DNA of 64,000 nucleotides from assembly GCA_020633205.1 (NCBI GenBank), contig JACKEB010000010.1:310001-374000 (forward strand). The letters are read 5' to 3'. The first letter of the stretch is position 1, and every line of letters starts with the position of its first letter. The notes under the pieces are model-generated. The model searched no databases, had not been told where the DNA came from, and saw nothing but the letters and a program-made list of their open reading frames with translations. Positions 1 through 8,951 of the stretch are shown piece by piece. Source of the stretch: Polyangiaceae bacterium (GTDB taxonomy: Bacteria; Myxococcota_A; Polyangia; Polyangiales; Polyangiaceae). A program made the translations under genes and the position numbers.

Positions 1-21
1 CGCCCGGCGCCGGGAGGGGGA

Positions 22-56
22 GCGTCCGAGCTACGCCACAGGCGTGTCTCGGACGC
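22..56. other. Strong intergenic stem-loop upstream of the first gene
   Basis: GCGTCCGAG at 22-30 pairs perfectly with CTCGGACGC at 48-56. Inside, ACGCC (33-37) pairs with GGCGT (41-45) around a 3-nt loop, giving 14 base pairs broken by one 2x2 internal loop. It is preceded by the palindrome CCCGGCGCCGGG (3-14) and followed by a weaker G-run/C-run pairing (57-80). No T-tract follows, so it is not a standard terminator. It may be the 3' end of an upstream transcript or an intergenic repeat. Confidence 0.5.
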
Positions 57-167
57 GGGGGGAGGCAGCCCTTCCCCCTCTGGAGTGTTTGCTCTACATC
101 TCAAGGATCGCAGGCCGACTGGGAAAACCAGCGGCGAGCAGCCGTGAGGCGAGAAGGAGATCCGAAG

Positions 168-1187
168 ATGACCGACACGAAGCAGAACGAGCGCATTGGG
201 CTCGTGGCGTTCTGGAAGAACTACGACCGCAAGCTGAACCTACGCGCGGCGCAGCTCGCCGATGAGCTGGGGTACGACTCCTTCTGGCTGCCCGAGGCGT
301 GGGGTTACGAGATCTTCAGTCTCCTCACGGAAATGGCCGTGCACACCAAGAATATCAAGCTCGGCACAGGCATCGTGAATGCTTACTCGCGCACGCCGGG
401 TCTACTTGCGATGCACGCGGCGACCCTGGACGAAGTCAGCGAGGGCCGCTTCATCATGGGCCTCGGCACCAGCGGCAAGCGGGTGATCGAAGGCTTCCAC
501 GGCCGCCCCTTCGACAAGCCACTGACCCAGGTGCGCGACGTGATCCGCGTGGTACGGGCGCTGCTGGCGGGTGAGAAGCTGTCAGACGCCGGAGCCAAGC
601 TGAACGACTACCGGCCCTTCGAGCTCGCGATGACCCCCGTGCGCAAGACGGTGCCGATCTACGTTGCCGCGCTGAAACAGAAGAGCATCGAGAGCATCGG
701 TGAGCTGGCGGACGGCTGGATCCCGACGTTTTGGCCTTACCAGGAGTTCAAGACCGGCATGCAATGGATCGAGAACGGCGCCAAGAAGGCCGGTCGCGAT
801 CCGAAAGAGATCACCGTCGCGCCCTTCACTACCGTGATCCCAACCGGCGGTGAGATGGCGAAGGCCCAAGCCAAGCAGATCATCAGCTTCTACATCGGCG
901 GCATGGGCGACTACTACAAGGAGCTCCTGAGCGGCTTCGGCTTCAAGGACGAGTGCGAGAAGGTCGACAGCCTCTACAAGGACAAGGCGACTCGCAGCCA
1001 AGCGGCAGACGCCGTGACCGACGCGATGATCGACGCGCTCGCGGTGACCGGCGACCCCAAGGAGTGCGTCGCTGAGCTGCGCCGCCGCCGCGAGTTTGGC
1101 ATCGGACTGCCGATCTTGAACCTGCCCAACGGCATGCCCTTCGAGATGGTCGAAATGTTCATTCGCGCCATGGCGCCGAACCAGTAG
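168..1187 (+). CDS. LLM-class flavin-dependent oxidoreductase
   Basis: The 339-residue product is a luciferase-like monooxygenase (bacterial luciferase/F420-dependent reductase superfamily), a cytoplasmic TIM-barrel enzyme using FMN or F420. Visible family features are the N-terminal strand IGLVAFWKNY, the conserved LADELGYDSFWLPEAW segment (residue 30 onward), and the KLGTGIVNAYSRTP and GRFIMGLGTSG motifs typical of the cofactor pocket. The substrate cannot be told. I chose ATG 168 because a GAGAAGGAGA ribosome site sits 7 nt upstream; a GTG at 144 is in frame but adds only eight residues. The alpha/beta-hydrolase gene follows after 38 bp, so the two may be cotranscribed. Confidence 0.9.
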   Translation: MTDTKQNERIGLVAFWKNYDRKLNLRAAQLADELGYDSFWLPEAWGYEIFSLLTEMAVHTKNIKLGTGIVNAYSRTPGLLAMHAATLDEVSEGRFIMGLGTSGKRVIEGFHGRPFDKPLTQVRDVIRVVRALLAGEKLSDAGAKLNDYRPFELAMTPVRKTVPIYVAALKQKSIESIGELADGWIPTFWPYQEFKTGMQWIENGAKKAGRDPKEITVAPFTTVIPTGGEMAKAQAKQIISFYIGGMGDYYKELLSGFGFKDECEKVDSLYKDKATRSQAADAVTDAMIDALAVTGDPKECVAELRRRREFGIGLPILNLPNGMPFEMVEMFIRAMAPNQ

Positions 1188-1225
1188 CCGCATCATCGAG
1201 CCTCGAGCGCGAAAGGCGTCAATTC

Positions 1226-3208
1226 ATGCAGCTCGCCCCCAAGCAGCGTCGTTCGCTCTTCGCGGACATTCAGCACCGCCCAAGCCATCGCCTAAGGCAC
1301 CGCGTCGCCACGGGCGATGGCTGGCACATCGCGCTCTACGAATATTCCCCAGGGAAAAATGTCGCCAAGAGCGATTTGCCCCCTGTCGTGCTCTGCCACG
1401 GCGCGTTCAGTCGCTTTCACATCTACGACTGGGGCGGGGGTGGGGGACTGGCACCGTACCTCGCCGGGCTAGGCCGCCGGGTGTTCGCCGTGGAGCTGCG
1501 CGGCCGGGGAGACTCCCTCCCCCGCTCTCCTCGCGGTCGTAAGCGCCAGTACAAGCAAGGCTGGACCATCGACGATCTCTTGAACCACGACGTGCCCGCC
1601 ACCCTCGACTTCGTCACCCGCCACACCGGCGCAGGTCAAGTCGACTGGGTCGGGCATTCGATGGGCGGCATGTTGATGCTGGCGCACCTGAGCCAGGCAG
1701 AAGACCCGCGGGTGCGCCGTGTGGTGACCGTGGGCTCCGCTGACTTTCGATTCCTTGGGGAAAATGACAAGGCCGGCAGCCACGACCCCCGTAAGGGCGA
1801 GCGCCGCCGCGTCGATTTGGCTCAACTGATGAGCCCGATCACCCGGCGCTTGCCCGTGATCCCAGCGCGCCCCTTCATGCGCGGCCTGGCAGTGGCAGCG
1901 CCCTGGGTGCCCGCAAAGTACAAGGCAACGGCGTACCACGCACCGAACGTCGAGCGCGGCCTCGAGCGGCGCTACCTGTGGCACGGGTTCACCAACGTGT
2001 CGTCACGGAAGTTCCGCGAGTTCATTCGGCTGCCCGATCCCGAAGGCCTGTCGCGCTATCAACACCCGACGCTGTTCATCGCGGGGGAGCGCGACCTCCT
2101 GGTACCGCCACGCCTGGTTCAGCGCACGTTCGAACGCGCTGGCTCCGCGGACAAGCGCTACCTCTTGTTCTCGAAGGACCAGGGTCACAGCGCCGACTAC
2201 GGCCACGGCGACTTGCTGATCGGCAAGCAGGCTCCACAAGAGGTGTTCCCACACATCGCGCAGTTTCTGTCCCAAGAAGCGGGAGCCGTCTCCAGGCGTG
2301 AGGGCACGGCGCCAACTCACGAGGTGCGCTCGTTTCCGTTGCCCCACGGTATCACCTTGGTGGGCGACGCCTACGGCGACCAGCGCGCGTACAAAGCAGG
2401 CAAGGCGCCTGGAGTATTGCTGCTTCACGGTGGCGGTCAGACTCGCCACGCCTGGGGAGGCAGCGCGGAGGCGCTGGCGCGCGCCGGATTCTACGCCATC
2501 GCCCTCGACCTGCGCGGCCACGGGGACAGCTCCTTCGCTCCGAACGGCGAGTACCACACTGATCACTTCGTCCAAGATCTGCGCGCGCTGCTCGAGCTCT
2601 TGCCCCATAGGCCAGCCCTCGTCGGCGCCTCCCTCGGCGGCATCACGTCTTTGGCAACGCAGGACTTGGAGGCCGCTCAAGGCGCAGACGCTTGCAGCGC
2701 CATTGTGCTCGTGGACATCACGCCCAAGATGGAAGTCGACGGCATCCGTCGCATCCTCGAGTTCATGGACGCGCGCCCTGACGGCTTCGCCGATCTGGAA
2801 GAAGCCGCAGACTTCATCGCGGAGTTCCTGCCCCACAGAAAGCGCCCGAGTAACCTGAACGGCCTGAAAAAGAACCTACGCCAGCACCCCGACGGCCGCT
2901 GGCGCTGGCACTGGGACCCGAAGCTGATGCGCACCTGGGACCCGAACAGCTTCGACCCGACGGAGGGCCCTAAGATCCACGCGGAAAGGCTCGCCCAGGC
3001 CCGCCGCCTGAAGGTCCCCACCTTGCTCATCCGCGGCAAGCAGAGCGACGTGGTCAGCGAAGCCGGCGCTCGGGAGTTCCTCGAAGCCTGCCCCCACGCC
3101 GAGTTCGTCGACCTCACCGGCGCGACCCACATGGTCGCCGGCGATGTGAACGACCACTTCAGCAGCGCAGTGGTCGACTTCTTGAACCGCGCAACCCGGC
3201 GGGCATGA
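1226..3208 (+). CDS. Tandem double alpha/beta-hydrolase fusion protein
   Basis: The 660-residue product contains two complete alpha/beta-hydrolase domains in one chain. Domain 1 (about 1-360) has nucleophile motif GHSMGG with Ser145 and a late His in DQGHSADYGHGD. Domain 2 (about 375-660) has HGGG oxyanion-type sequence, GASLGG with Ser469, a C-terminal Asp in IRGKQSDVV and His in GATHMVAGD. Both triads therefore look intact. No signal peptide is evident, so it is probably cytoplasmic. Single-domain members act as esterases, haloperoxidases or C-C hydrolases; the substrates here are unknown. The stop overlaps the start of the next gene (ATGA). Confidence 0.85.
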   Translation: MQLAPKQRRSLFADIQHRPSHRLRHRVATGDGWHIALYEYSPGKNVAKSDLPPVVLCHGAFSRFHIYDWGGGGGLAPYLAGLGRRVFAVELRGRGDSLPRSPRGRKRQYKQGWTIDDLLNHDVPATLDFVTRHTGAGQVDWVGHSMGGMLMLAHLSQAEDPRVRRVVTVGSADFRFLGENDKAGSHDPRKGERRRVDLAQLMSPITRRLPVIPARPFMRGLAVAAPWVPAKYKATAYHAPNVERGLERRYLWHGFTNVSSRKFREFIRLPDPEGLSRYQHPTLFIAGERDLLVPPRLVQRTFERAGSADKRYLLFSKDQGHSADYGHGDLLIGKQAPQEVFPHIAQFLSQEAGAVSRREGTAPTHEVRSFPLPHGITLVGDAYGDQRAYKAGKAPGVLLLHGGGQTRHAWGGSAEALARAGFYAIALDLRGHGDSSFAPNGEYHTDHFVQDLRALLELLPHRPALVGASLGGITSLATQDLEAAQGADACSAIVLVDITPKMEVDGIRRILEFMDARPDGFADLEEAADFIAEFLPHRKRPSNLNGLKKNLRQHPDGRWRWHWDPKLMRTWDPNSFDPTEGPKIHAERLAQARRLKVPTLLIRGKQSDVVSEAGAREFLEACPHAEFVDLTGATHMVAGDVNDHFSSAVVDFLNRATRRA

Positions 3209-3684
3209 GCGACTGGTTACGCGACACGCGGGCCCTCCTCGCACACCTTTCAGAGTCCTTGCTCGGCTATCCTCCGGGATTGAATGAGGTGCTGGAGCCG
3301 GAGCACCAGGAAGCGGACGATCTCACAGCAATCTACAGTCGGTGCGGTGGAGCGAGCTTGCCCGATGTGTGGAATGGCTACTTCATCGATACGCCGGCGC
3401 GAGCTCGCACTGCGTCAGCGAGGGCGGAACCGCTGAGCATCGACGGAGAGCGGGCGATTTCAGTGTTCGGCAGTGACGGCGGCGGCGGCCGCTTCGCCAT
3501 CGCACGGGACACGGGCGCAGTGCTCTACCTGCCGTCAGGCGGCGCGGTTTCTAAGTCTACGTACTGGCAAGACGAGAGGAACGAAGTGCGCGAGGTCGCG
3601 TCATCAGGCAACGAATTCCTCGACCGTCTTCAGCGAGACATCGAGGCGTTCATCAAGGGCGATAGCGATCACAAGTACCTCTAG
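3205..3684 (+). CDS. SMI1/KNR4 (SUKH)-like protein
   Basis: A 159-residue protein starting in an ATGA overlap with the hydrolase gene. The pattern of an early Leu-Gly-Tyr-Pro-Pro segment, a central W-N-G-Y-F and DGGGGRFAIARDTGAVLYLP strand-turn-strand resembles SMI1/KNR4-family proteins, which in bacteria often serve as immunity proteins against contact-dependent or polymorphic toxins. The assignment rests on visual similarity. No toxin gene is adjacent; the gene is followed instead by the decayed Rpn-like fragment. It could be an orphan immunity gene. Confidence 0.5.
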   Translation: MSDWLRDTRALLAHLSESLLGYPPGLNEVLEPEHQEADDLTAIYSRCGGASLPDVWNGYFIDTPARARTASARAEPLSIDGERAISVFGSDGGGGRFAIARDTGAVLYLPSGGAVSKSTYWQDERNEVREVASSGNEFLDRLQRDIEAFIKGDSDHKYL

Positions 3685-3709
3685 CGCGAGCAATCGCCCG
3701 CACCGGCGC

Positions 3710-4042
3710 TACGCACGTGAGCTATACTACCTGACACTGCTAACCGATGCGCTCTCCGAGCAGGAACTCCTAGAAGCGCTGAGCGAGGCACCGCCCGAGG
3801 CAAAGGAAGCGATCATGTCATTGGCAGAACAATGGATGGCCAGAGGCCGGGCGGAGGGCGAAGCCAGAGGCCGAGCGGAAGGCGAGCGCCGGGTGCTGGA
3901 GCGCCAGCTGCGGCGCAAGTTCGGTGATGCCGCCGTGGATGAGTCGGTTTTGAATCGCCTCGCGGCAGCGGTGGAGGCGCAGTTGGTCGAATGGACTGAG
4001 CGCGTCCTCGACGCCGAGTCGCTGGATGCTGTCTTTCGCTGA
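3710..4042 (+). pseudogene. C-terminal remnant of an Rpn/DUF4351-type protein
   Basis: This frame encodes an alpha-helical tail with ARGRAEGEARGRAEGERR repeats, LERQLRRKFG and a closing WTERVLDAESLDAVFR. Those features are characteristic of the C-terminus of Rpn-family (recombination-promoting nuclease/putative transposase, DUF4351) proteins. The N-terminal PD-(D/E)XK nuclease half is missing, the preceding frame codes for nothing recognisable, and no plausible ATG with a ribosome site precedes it. An internal ATG at 3815 could still give a short product. Most likely a decayed fragment left by a rearrangement. Confidence 0.6.
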
Positions 4043-4157
4043 CTCGGCGCTTTTCCTCACGGTATTTCTCCAGGCATCGCTCTTGCTCGTGATTGGTGGC
4101 TGTACACCTCACGACGAGCGAGCGGAGAAGATCCTCGACTGCAATCTGATTGGGTAG
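4026..4157 (+). CDS. Possible 43-residue lipoprotein-like peptide
   Basis: An ATG at 4026 opens 43 codons whose N-terminal half is hydrophobic (FLTVFLQASLLLVIGGC) and ends in a lipobox-like VIGGC, followed by a short charged tail with a second Cys. It overlaps the end of the DUF4351 remnant. No good ribosome site is seen. It may be a genuine small lipoprotein, a truncated lipoprotein N-terminus, or chance. Confidence 0.25.
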   Translation: MLSFADSALFLTVFLQASLLLVIGGCTPHDERAEKILDCNLIG

Positions 4158-4162
4158 CTGCG

Positions 4163-5068
4163 CTAGCCGTACCGCTTTGCGATCGCCGTGAGGTTCAAGC
4201 CGCCGAGTCCCGCATCACTTGCCGCACGGAACACCTCGTGGGCCTGGGCGGTCAACGGTGCGTCCCCAGCTTGGCTTGAAGCATAGCCCAGGTCCTTCGC
4301 GACCAGGTCGATGGGGAACATGGGGTCGAAGGCGGCGGCCAGCATGCCGCGCAGCGCGCCGAGGGCTGCGGGGCTGAGGACGGGCAGGCGCTCGAGGGCG
4401 GCTTGTATTGGGGGGGAGAGGAGCGGCGCTCGGTCGCTTGCGGTGCTGTGAGGCGGGGCAAGGGTCGGTAGCAGTTCGGCCAGAGTGGCGACTTGGATGG
4501 CGAAGAGGGCGTTCGCGACCAGCTTCAGCCGCGCGCCTGCACCTGGTTGTCCTAGTGGATAGTGGGCGCTGCCGCAGACTTCGAAAATAGGCTCCGCGCG
4601 ACTCAGACTCGTGCCCTCACCCCCAACCAAGAAGATCAATTGGCCGGCTTCGGCTTGGGGTCGGGAGCCGAGCACCGGGGCATCCAGGAAGGCTCCGCCG
4701 GCGCCCTCAACGGCGGCGCCGAGCTCGAGCGCCCAGTCGGGGGTGACCGTGCTGCACTCGAGCACCAGCGTATCCTTGCGGATCGACTCCAGCGCGCCGT
4801 GCTCTGAGTCGAGCCACAGCTCGCGCGAGGCAGCGTCGTCGCGCACCATCGAGAGCACGATGTCCGCTTCGGCGACCGCTTGGCGCGCGTCGGAGCGAAA
4901 CGTCGACGCGAGGGAGTCGCAGTCAGCGGGCAGGCCGGAGCGACTCCAGGTGGCGAGGGGGAAGCCCGCCGAGAGCAGGCGCTGAGCCATGCGTCGGCCC
5001 ATGGCCCCCAACCCGAGCAGCGCGATGCGCGGCTGACTTTGCGAAGTGTCTGGAATGAACTTGGGCAT
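4163..5068 (-). CDS. NAD(P)-dependent beta-hydroxyacid dehydrogenase
   Basis: The 301-residue product belongs to the 3-hydroxyisobutyrate dehydrogenase/6-phosphogluconate-dehydrogenase-like family. It has an N-terminal Rossmann motif ALLGLGAMGRRMAQRL, the substrate-binding FLDAPVLGSRPQAEAG (the DAPVxG signature) and a helix with catalytic Lys in RLKLVANALF. Family members oxidise beta-hydroxyacids or reduce glyoxylate or succinic semialdehyde. A GGAGAA ribosome site lies just upstream of ATG 5068. It is transcribed divergently from the LysR gene, which by analogy may control it. Confidence 0.88.
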   Translation of the reverse strand: MPKFIPDTSQSQPRIALLGLGAMGRRMAQRLLSAGFPLATWSRSGLPADCDSLASTFRSDARQAVAEADIVLSMVRDDAASRELWLDSEHGALESIRKDTLVLECSTVTPDWALELGAAVEGAGGAFLDAPVLGSRPQAEAGQLIFLVGGEGTSLSRAEPIFEVCGSAHYPLGQPGAGARLKLVANALFAIQVATLAELLPTLAPPHSTASDRAPLLSPPIQAALERLPVLSPAALGALRGMLAAAFDPMFPIDLVAKDLGYASSQAGDAPLTAQAHEVFRAASDAGLGGLNLTAIAKRYG

Positions 5069-5139
5069 GGCTTCTCCTTTTGCGCTGCTCGAAGTGGCAG
5101 GCTCGGCGCTTGCGTCGCGCCGGTGAGTTGATTTGTATG

Positions 5140-5189
5140 CATTCCAAGTTCGGGTGACAGCACCGGCTTCATGTTAGGATTCATTCCAA
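5140..5189. promoter_or_regulatory. Candidate LysR operator: paired CATTCCAA boxes
   Basis: Within the 132-bp divergent intergenic region CATTCCAA occurs at 5140-5147 and again at 5182-5189, 42 bp apart, which is about four helical turns. The downstream copy lies in the near-palindrome GGATTCATTCC. Same-face paired sites between a LysR gene and a divergent target fit the usual LysR autoregulatory arrangement. Binding is inferred. Confidence 0.4.
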
Positions 5190-5200
5190 AAGGGGAATCA

Positions 5201-6103
5201 ATGGATCGCATCGAAGCCATGCGCTTGTTCACGCGGCTCGTGGAGCGCGGCAGCTTTTCGGCTGCGGCGAAGGACCTGAAGGTGAAGCAAAGCACCGCCA
5301 GCAAGTGGGTCGCGGAGCTGGAAGAGCAACTTGGGGTCAGCTTGGTGGAGCGCACCACGCGGGCAATCCGCATCACGGATGCGGGGCGGCGCTTTCACGC
5401 AGGCTGCCAGGCGGTGCTCGGCACCTTTGACGAGTTGAGCGCCGAACTCCGAGATCAGAGTCTGGAGCCGAGCGGCCACTTGCGCGTGAGCCTACCGGTG
5501 ACCTTCGGCACCTGGTTCGCCGCGCCGCTGGTTGCGGACTACCTCACGTGTTTCCCCAAGGTAAGCATCGAGATCTTGCTGAGCGACCGCTACGTGAACC
5601 TCGTGGAGGAAGGCATCGACCTGGCGCTACGCGTGGGCGTGCCCGTAGACACCAGCGCCCGGGGTAGGCGTTTGCTCGACGGCGGACGCCGCTTGGTGGC
5701 TGCTCCGGACTATCTGAAGCGGCACGCAAAGCCGAAGGCCCCCGAAGATCTGGCGCAGCACACGTGCCTCCGCTTCAGCGAGGTGGGCACGGGCCCGGTG
5801 TGGAGTTTCACGGACGAGGATGGCACGCAGCACACAGTTAGCGTGAGAGGCCCGCACGCAACCAACAACGCGGAGGTGCTGCTCCTGATGGCGAAGCGCG
5901 GCATGGGGATCACGCTGCTCGCCGACTGGCTGGTGCGAGACGCCATCAAGCGCAAAGAACTGGTGGCGTTACTGCCAAACTTCGCGCCGCCGCCAGCGCC
6001 GATCTACGCGCTCACTCCCGGCAACCGCTACGTCAGCATTGCCGTGCGGTCATTGATCGCCCATCTGGAAGCGGGGCTACGCCGCGAGCTCAGGGGCGCC
6101 TAG
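5201..6103 (+). CDS. LysR-family transcriptional regulator
   Basis: The 300-residue protein has an N-terminal winged helix-turn-helix (MDRIEAMRLFTRLVERGSF, then the recognition segment KQSTASKWVAELEEQLGVSLVERTTR) and a C-terminal periplasmic-binding-like effector domain (about 90-295), as in LysR-type regulators of the DsdC/AaeR-like group. I start at ATG 5201, preceded by AAAAGGGGAATCA; an in-frame start at 5171 would add ten residues. It is divergent from the beta-hydroxyacid dehydrogenase, its likely target. Its last 14 bases overlap the end of the convergent HEAT-like gene. Confidence 0.92.
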   Translation: MDRIEAMRLFTRLVERGSFSAAAKDLKVKQSTASKWVAELEEQLGVSLVERTTRAIRITDAGRRFHAGCQAVLGTFDELSAELRDQSLEPSGHLRVSLPVTFGTWFAAPLVADYLTCFPKVSIEILLSDRYVNLVEEGIDLALRVGVPVDTSARGRRLLDGGRRLVAAPDYLKRHAKPKAPEDLAQHTCLRFSEVGTGPVWSFTDEDGTQHTVSVRGPHATNNAEVLLLMAKRGMGITLLADWLVRDAIKRKELVALLPNFAPPPAPIYALTPGNRYVSIAVRSLIAHLEAGLRRELRGA

Positions 6104-7265
6104 CCTTGCGCGCCAGCTTGAGCAGCGTGTCGCCTTGAGCGCTCACGATGGGGTCTGAATGCGCCTTCAGCGCTTTCGCGGTGGCTTGGCCCACCAGGAG
6201 CTGCCGGCCGAGCAGCACCTGCAGACACGACTTGAGCGCATCCACCGCGCCGGCTCCGCTGGCCAGCTCTTCGGCTAGCGGGATCAGCTCCTCGGCCACT
6301 TGGAGCGGAGCGTACTTCGCGTCGCTCAGGTAGGACACGAGCTGCATACGGAACGACTGCATCTGGTCGAGAGGCGGTCGTAGCATCGCGCGAGCGATGT
6401 CGGTGTGCCCAGCCTCGGCGGCGACCAACACCCGCACCGCATTGATCAGCTCCGAGTCTTCTGCATCACTTCGCAGCAGATCCAGCGCTGCCGCCACCGC
6501 GGTCTCTTGGTCGAGCTGGCGGAGGAGGCGCAGCGCAGCCTCACTCATCCAGGGCGGGTCTTGGCGCCGGATCGCCAGCAGCAACGCTTTACCGTCGGGA
6601 AACGCCTGTTCAACGGGAACCGATTCCAAGAGCGAGATGGAGAAGTGCCCGCCCTGGGCGACCAACGCGCGAAGCACCACCTCGGGCTCGAAGCACTCAA
6701 AGGCAGCGACCACTCGCTGACGGATCGGCGCGACAGGAGTGAAGCTGCCGGACGGCGCGGCGACCGGCTCGTGTCGCGGGAACGACGCGACATACAGTTC
6801 GGAAGCCTGCTCGGAGAGCGGCAGATCCCGAAGCGCGCCAAGGGCATCGGCGTCCAAGCTCGCGCAGCTGCTCCCTCCGGCGTGCACGCGGATCTCATAG
6901 CCGTACTCCTCTCCGACCTGCACGACGTATAGCTCTCCCTCCGCTCCAACGCTCGATGCGACACGGAAGGCGGTGACCAGTTCGGTGACGAGCCAGCTGA
7001 AGCTCTGTTCCTTCAAGAAGCCTGACCAGCTGACGAGGCGCCCTCGGGTCTCGAGCAGCACCCTGGCGTCGCCGTGACTCGACTTGGGGTATGCCGCGAT
7101 CCGCTTCAAGAGCTGCGCGACCGGCGCGCCGTCGCCGGAGCTGCCGTGTCCGAGATCGTCCGGCCAGTCGTCGAATGCTTCGGCATCCACGAGGAGCTTA
7201 CGCCACGCGCTGACTCCACGGGCAGGGAAGCTCAGGCTTCCGAACACGAGGACGTGGGACTCCAT
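6090..7265 (-). CDS. HEAT-like repeat protein of unknown function
   Basis: The 391-residue protein has no signal peptide or membrane segment. The N-terminal 150 residues form a mixed alpha/beta region; the C-terminal part from about residue 190 is helical, with Ala/Leu-rich units (RLLRQLDQETAVAAALDLL, NAVRVLVAAEAGHTDIARAML) resembling HEAT repeats. Such repeats usually mediate protein-protein contacts. No catalytic motif was seen. It converges with the LysR gene with a 14-bp overlap. Confidence 0.65.
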   Translation of the reverse strand: MESHVLVFGSLSFPARGVSAWRKLLVDAEAFDDWPDDLGHGSSGDGAPVAQLLKRIAAYPKSSHGDARVLLETRGRLVSWSGFLKEQSFSWLVTELVTAFRVASSVGAEGELYVVQVGEEYGYEIRVHAGGSSCASLDADALGALRDLPLSEQASELYVASFPRHEPVAAPSGSFTPVAPIRQRVVAAFECFEPEVVLRALVAQGGHFSISLLESVPVEQAFPDGKALLLAIRRQDPPWMSEAALRLLRQLDQETAVAAALDLLRSDAEDSELINAVRVLVAAEAGHTDIARAMLRPPLDQMQSFRMQLVSYLSDAKYAPLQVAEELIPLAEELASGAGAVDALKSCLQVLLGRQLLVGQATAKALKAHSDPIVSAQGDTLLKLARKARRP

Positions 7266-7559
7266 GCACTCGTACTAGGCCAGCGCTTTCCTCCCGGCAA
7301 TGGTCAGGGAAGCCCCGACGCGAGCCGCGGGCAAACGCCTCGTCGGGCAACGCGCGGCGTCGCCGGCCCGGGGTCCCACGCACGCAGCTGGTTTGGCGCC
7401 AAGACCGGGCTGAACCTGGGAATCCGACGCACTGCGCACGGCTTGCTGGCACGAAAGCTCACGCGCGAACATTGCGCATTTTGAAGGGATTGCAGGTTCC
7501 GCGGGAGTCCTGGACCCGCTGTTGGTCGAAACGAAACTGCAGTAAAGATTGGAGCCGTC

Positions 7560-8951
7560 ATGTGGTGGCTCCAACGGATCGGCAGGCTCGGTGCGCCCGC
7601 CACAGCGGTCGTGCTGTGGTCCGTGGTCGCCAGCGCCGAGCCTGCGGATGGTCGCTACCACCCAGACCGCTTTACCCTGGTCGCGAAGAGCGAAAGCCAC
7701 GTCGGACTTTTCCAACGGGCGCTGTTGCCTGGACCCCGCGGCACGTTGATCACCACGGAAACGGTCGTCCCCCTCGAGGAGTACGTGCTGCTCGACGCGC
7801 GCGGGCTCGATACGGGCTGGGACGAGGACAGCGTCGACATCGAGCTATCAGCGTACGGGCAAGTCGCCTTGGGGGCGCTAGAAGACGAACAGCGCCTGGA
7901 CGGTGACATCCAGACGTTCTTCGTTCGCTATCGCAAGGGCCCCGCAGCGCTGCAGCTCGGTCGGCAAATCGCGGTCTCTCCCGCCGCGCGCTATGTGCGC
8001 TTCGACGGGGCGGCAGTGGACGCGGACCTGGGGCTTGGGCTCGACGTGAATGCGTATGGGGGCTTCACAGTGCTGCCCCGCTGGAATCGCACACCGGGCT
8101 ATGCCTCGCTGGGCGGGCTTCCCGAAGCGCGGGTGGAAGATCCTCGCGTGCTGGAGACGGTGTCACGCAGCGGCTACTGGCTGGCCGGCACCCGGGTTGG
8201 CTACTCCCAGGAGTTCATCGGCGGTGGCCTGTCCTTTCACGAGCAGCGGGAAGACAGCGAACTCGCGCGTCGCAACTTGGGCTTGGACTTCCGCGCTGGA
8301 CCTTGGAAGAGCGCCAGCTTGGGCAGCAACGCGCTCTTCGACACCGACGCCACGCGCTTCGCCGACGCGCGGGTGTGGATCGACGCCGAGCCGTGGGAAC
8401 CGCTCGACTTGTCCATCGAATATCTCCACACGGAACCAGCCTTGTTGCTCTCGCGGCAGTCGGTGTTGTCAGTGTTCGGTGGCTCTGGGTATGAGGAGGT
8501 GAGCGGCAGCGCCGAGCTCGACGTCACTCCCGCGCTCAGCCTTGAAGGCCAAGCAGCCTTCGAGGTGTATGACGAAGGACACCCGGGCTCCCGGGGTGAG
8601 CTCGGTGCGCGCTTCCTCGCTGATCGGCTGAGCCACGTCGTGGTGCGCGTGAGCTACGCCCGCTTGATCGCCCCGGATAACGGCTACCAGAGCCTGCGCG
8701 GCGGGCTCTCCAGCAAGTTGATGCCTCGCCTCTCCGGCACCGCGGAGGTCTACGCCTACTTCTACGATGAGGCGATCCGCGGCTACCACGTCTCGACGGT
8801 GTATGCCGGCACCCTTGGCTACCAAGCGACGGACGCCCTCGACTTGCTTTGGGGTGGGTCCGTCGCGCGCTCGCCATACGCCGCTCTCGATGCGCAGACT
8901 CAGCTGCGGTTGCGCTACCTGTTCGACTCCACGCTGGAGGCGCGGCGATGA
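7560..8951 (+). CDS. Outer-membrane beta-barrel, putative porin of a porin-cytochrome conduit
   Basis: The 463-residue product has an N-terminal signal sequence ending VVASA/EP. The rest is almost entirely alternating-residue beta-strands with aromatic-rich ends (YEEVSGSAELDVTPALSLEGQ, HVVVRVSYARL), ending LRLRYLF, typical of an outer-membrane barrel. It heads a translationally coupled run with two multiheme lipoproteins. By analogy with Geobacter ombB-omaB-omcB and Shewanella mtrB, it would sheathe a cytochrome across the outer membrane. The primary sequence is not obviously MtrB-like, so the role comes from fold and context. A GGAG ribosome site precedes ATG 7560. Confidence 0.72.
   Translation: MWWLQRIGRLGAPATAVVLWSVVASAEPADGRYHPDRFTLVAKSESHVGLFQRALLPGPRGTLITTETVVPLEEYVLLDARGLDTGWDEDSVDIELSAYGQVALGALEDEQRLDGDIQTFFVRYRKGPAALQLGRQIAVSPAARYVRFDGAAVDADLGLGLDVNAYGGFTVLPRWNRTPGYASLGGLPEARVEDPRVLETVSRSGYWLAGTRVGYSQEFIGGGLSFHEQREDSELARRNLGLDFRAGPWKSASLGSNALFDTDATRFADARVWIDAEPWEPLDLSIEYLHTEPALLLSRQSVLSVFGGSGYEEVSGSAELDVTPALSLEGQAAFEVYDEGHPGSRGELGARFLADRLSHVVVRVSYARLIAPDNGYQSLRGGLSSKLMPRLSGTAEVYAYFYDEAIRGYHVSTVYAGTLGYQATDALDLLWGGSVARSPYAALDAQTQLRLRYLFDSTLEARR

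Noticed and set aside
7430..7560. Sigma-54-type promoter upstream of the barrel gene (TGGCAC at 7447)
   Set aside because: The downstream TTGC is not at the required spacing from TGGCAC.
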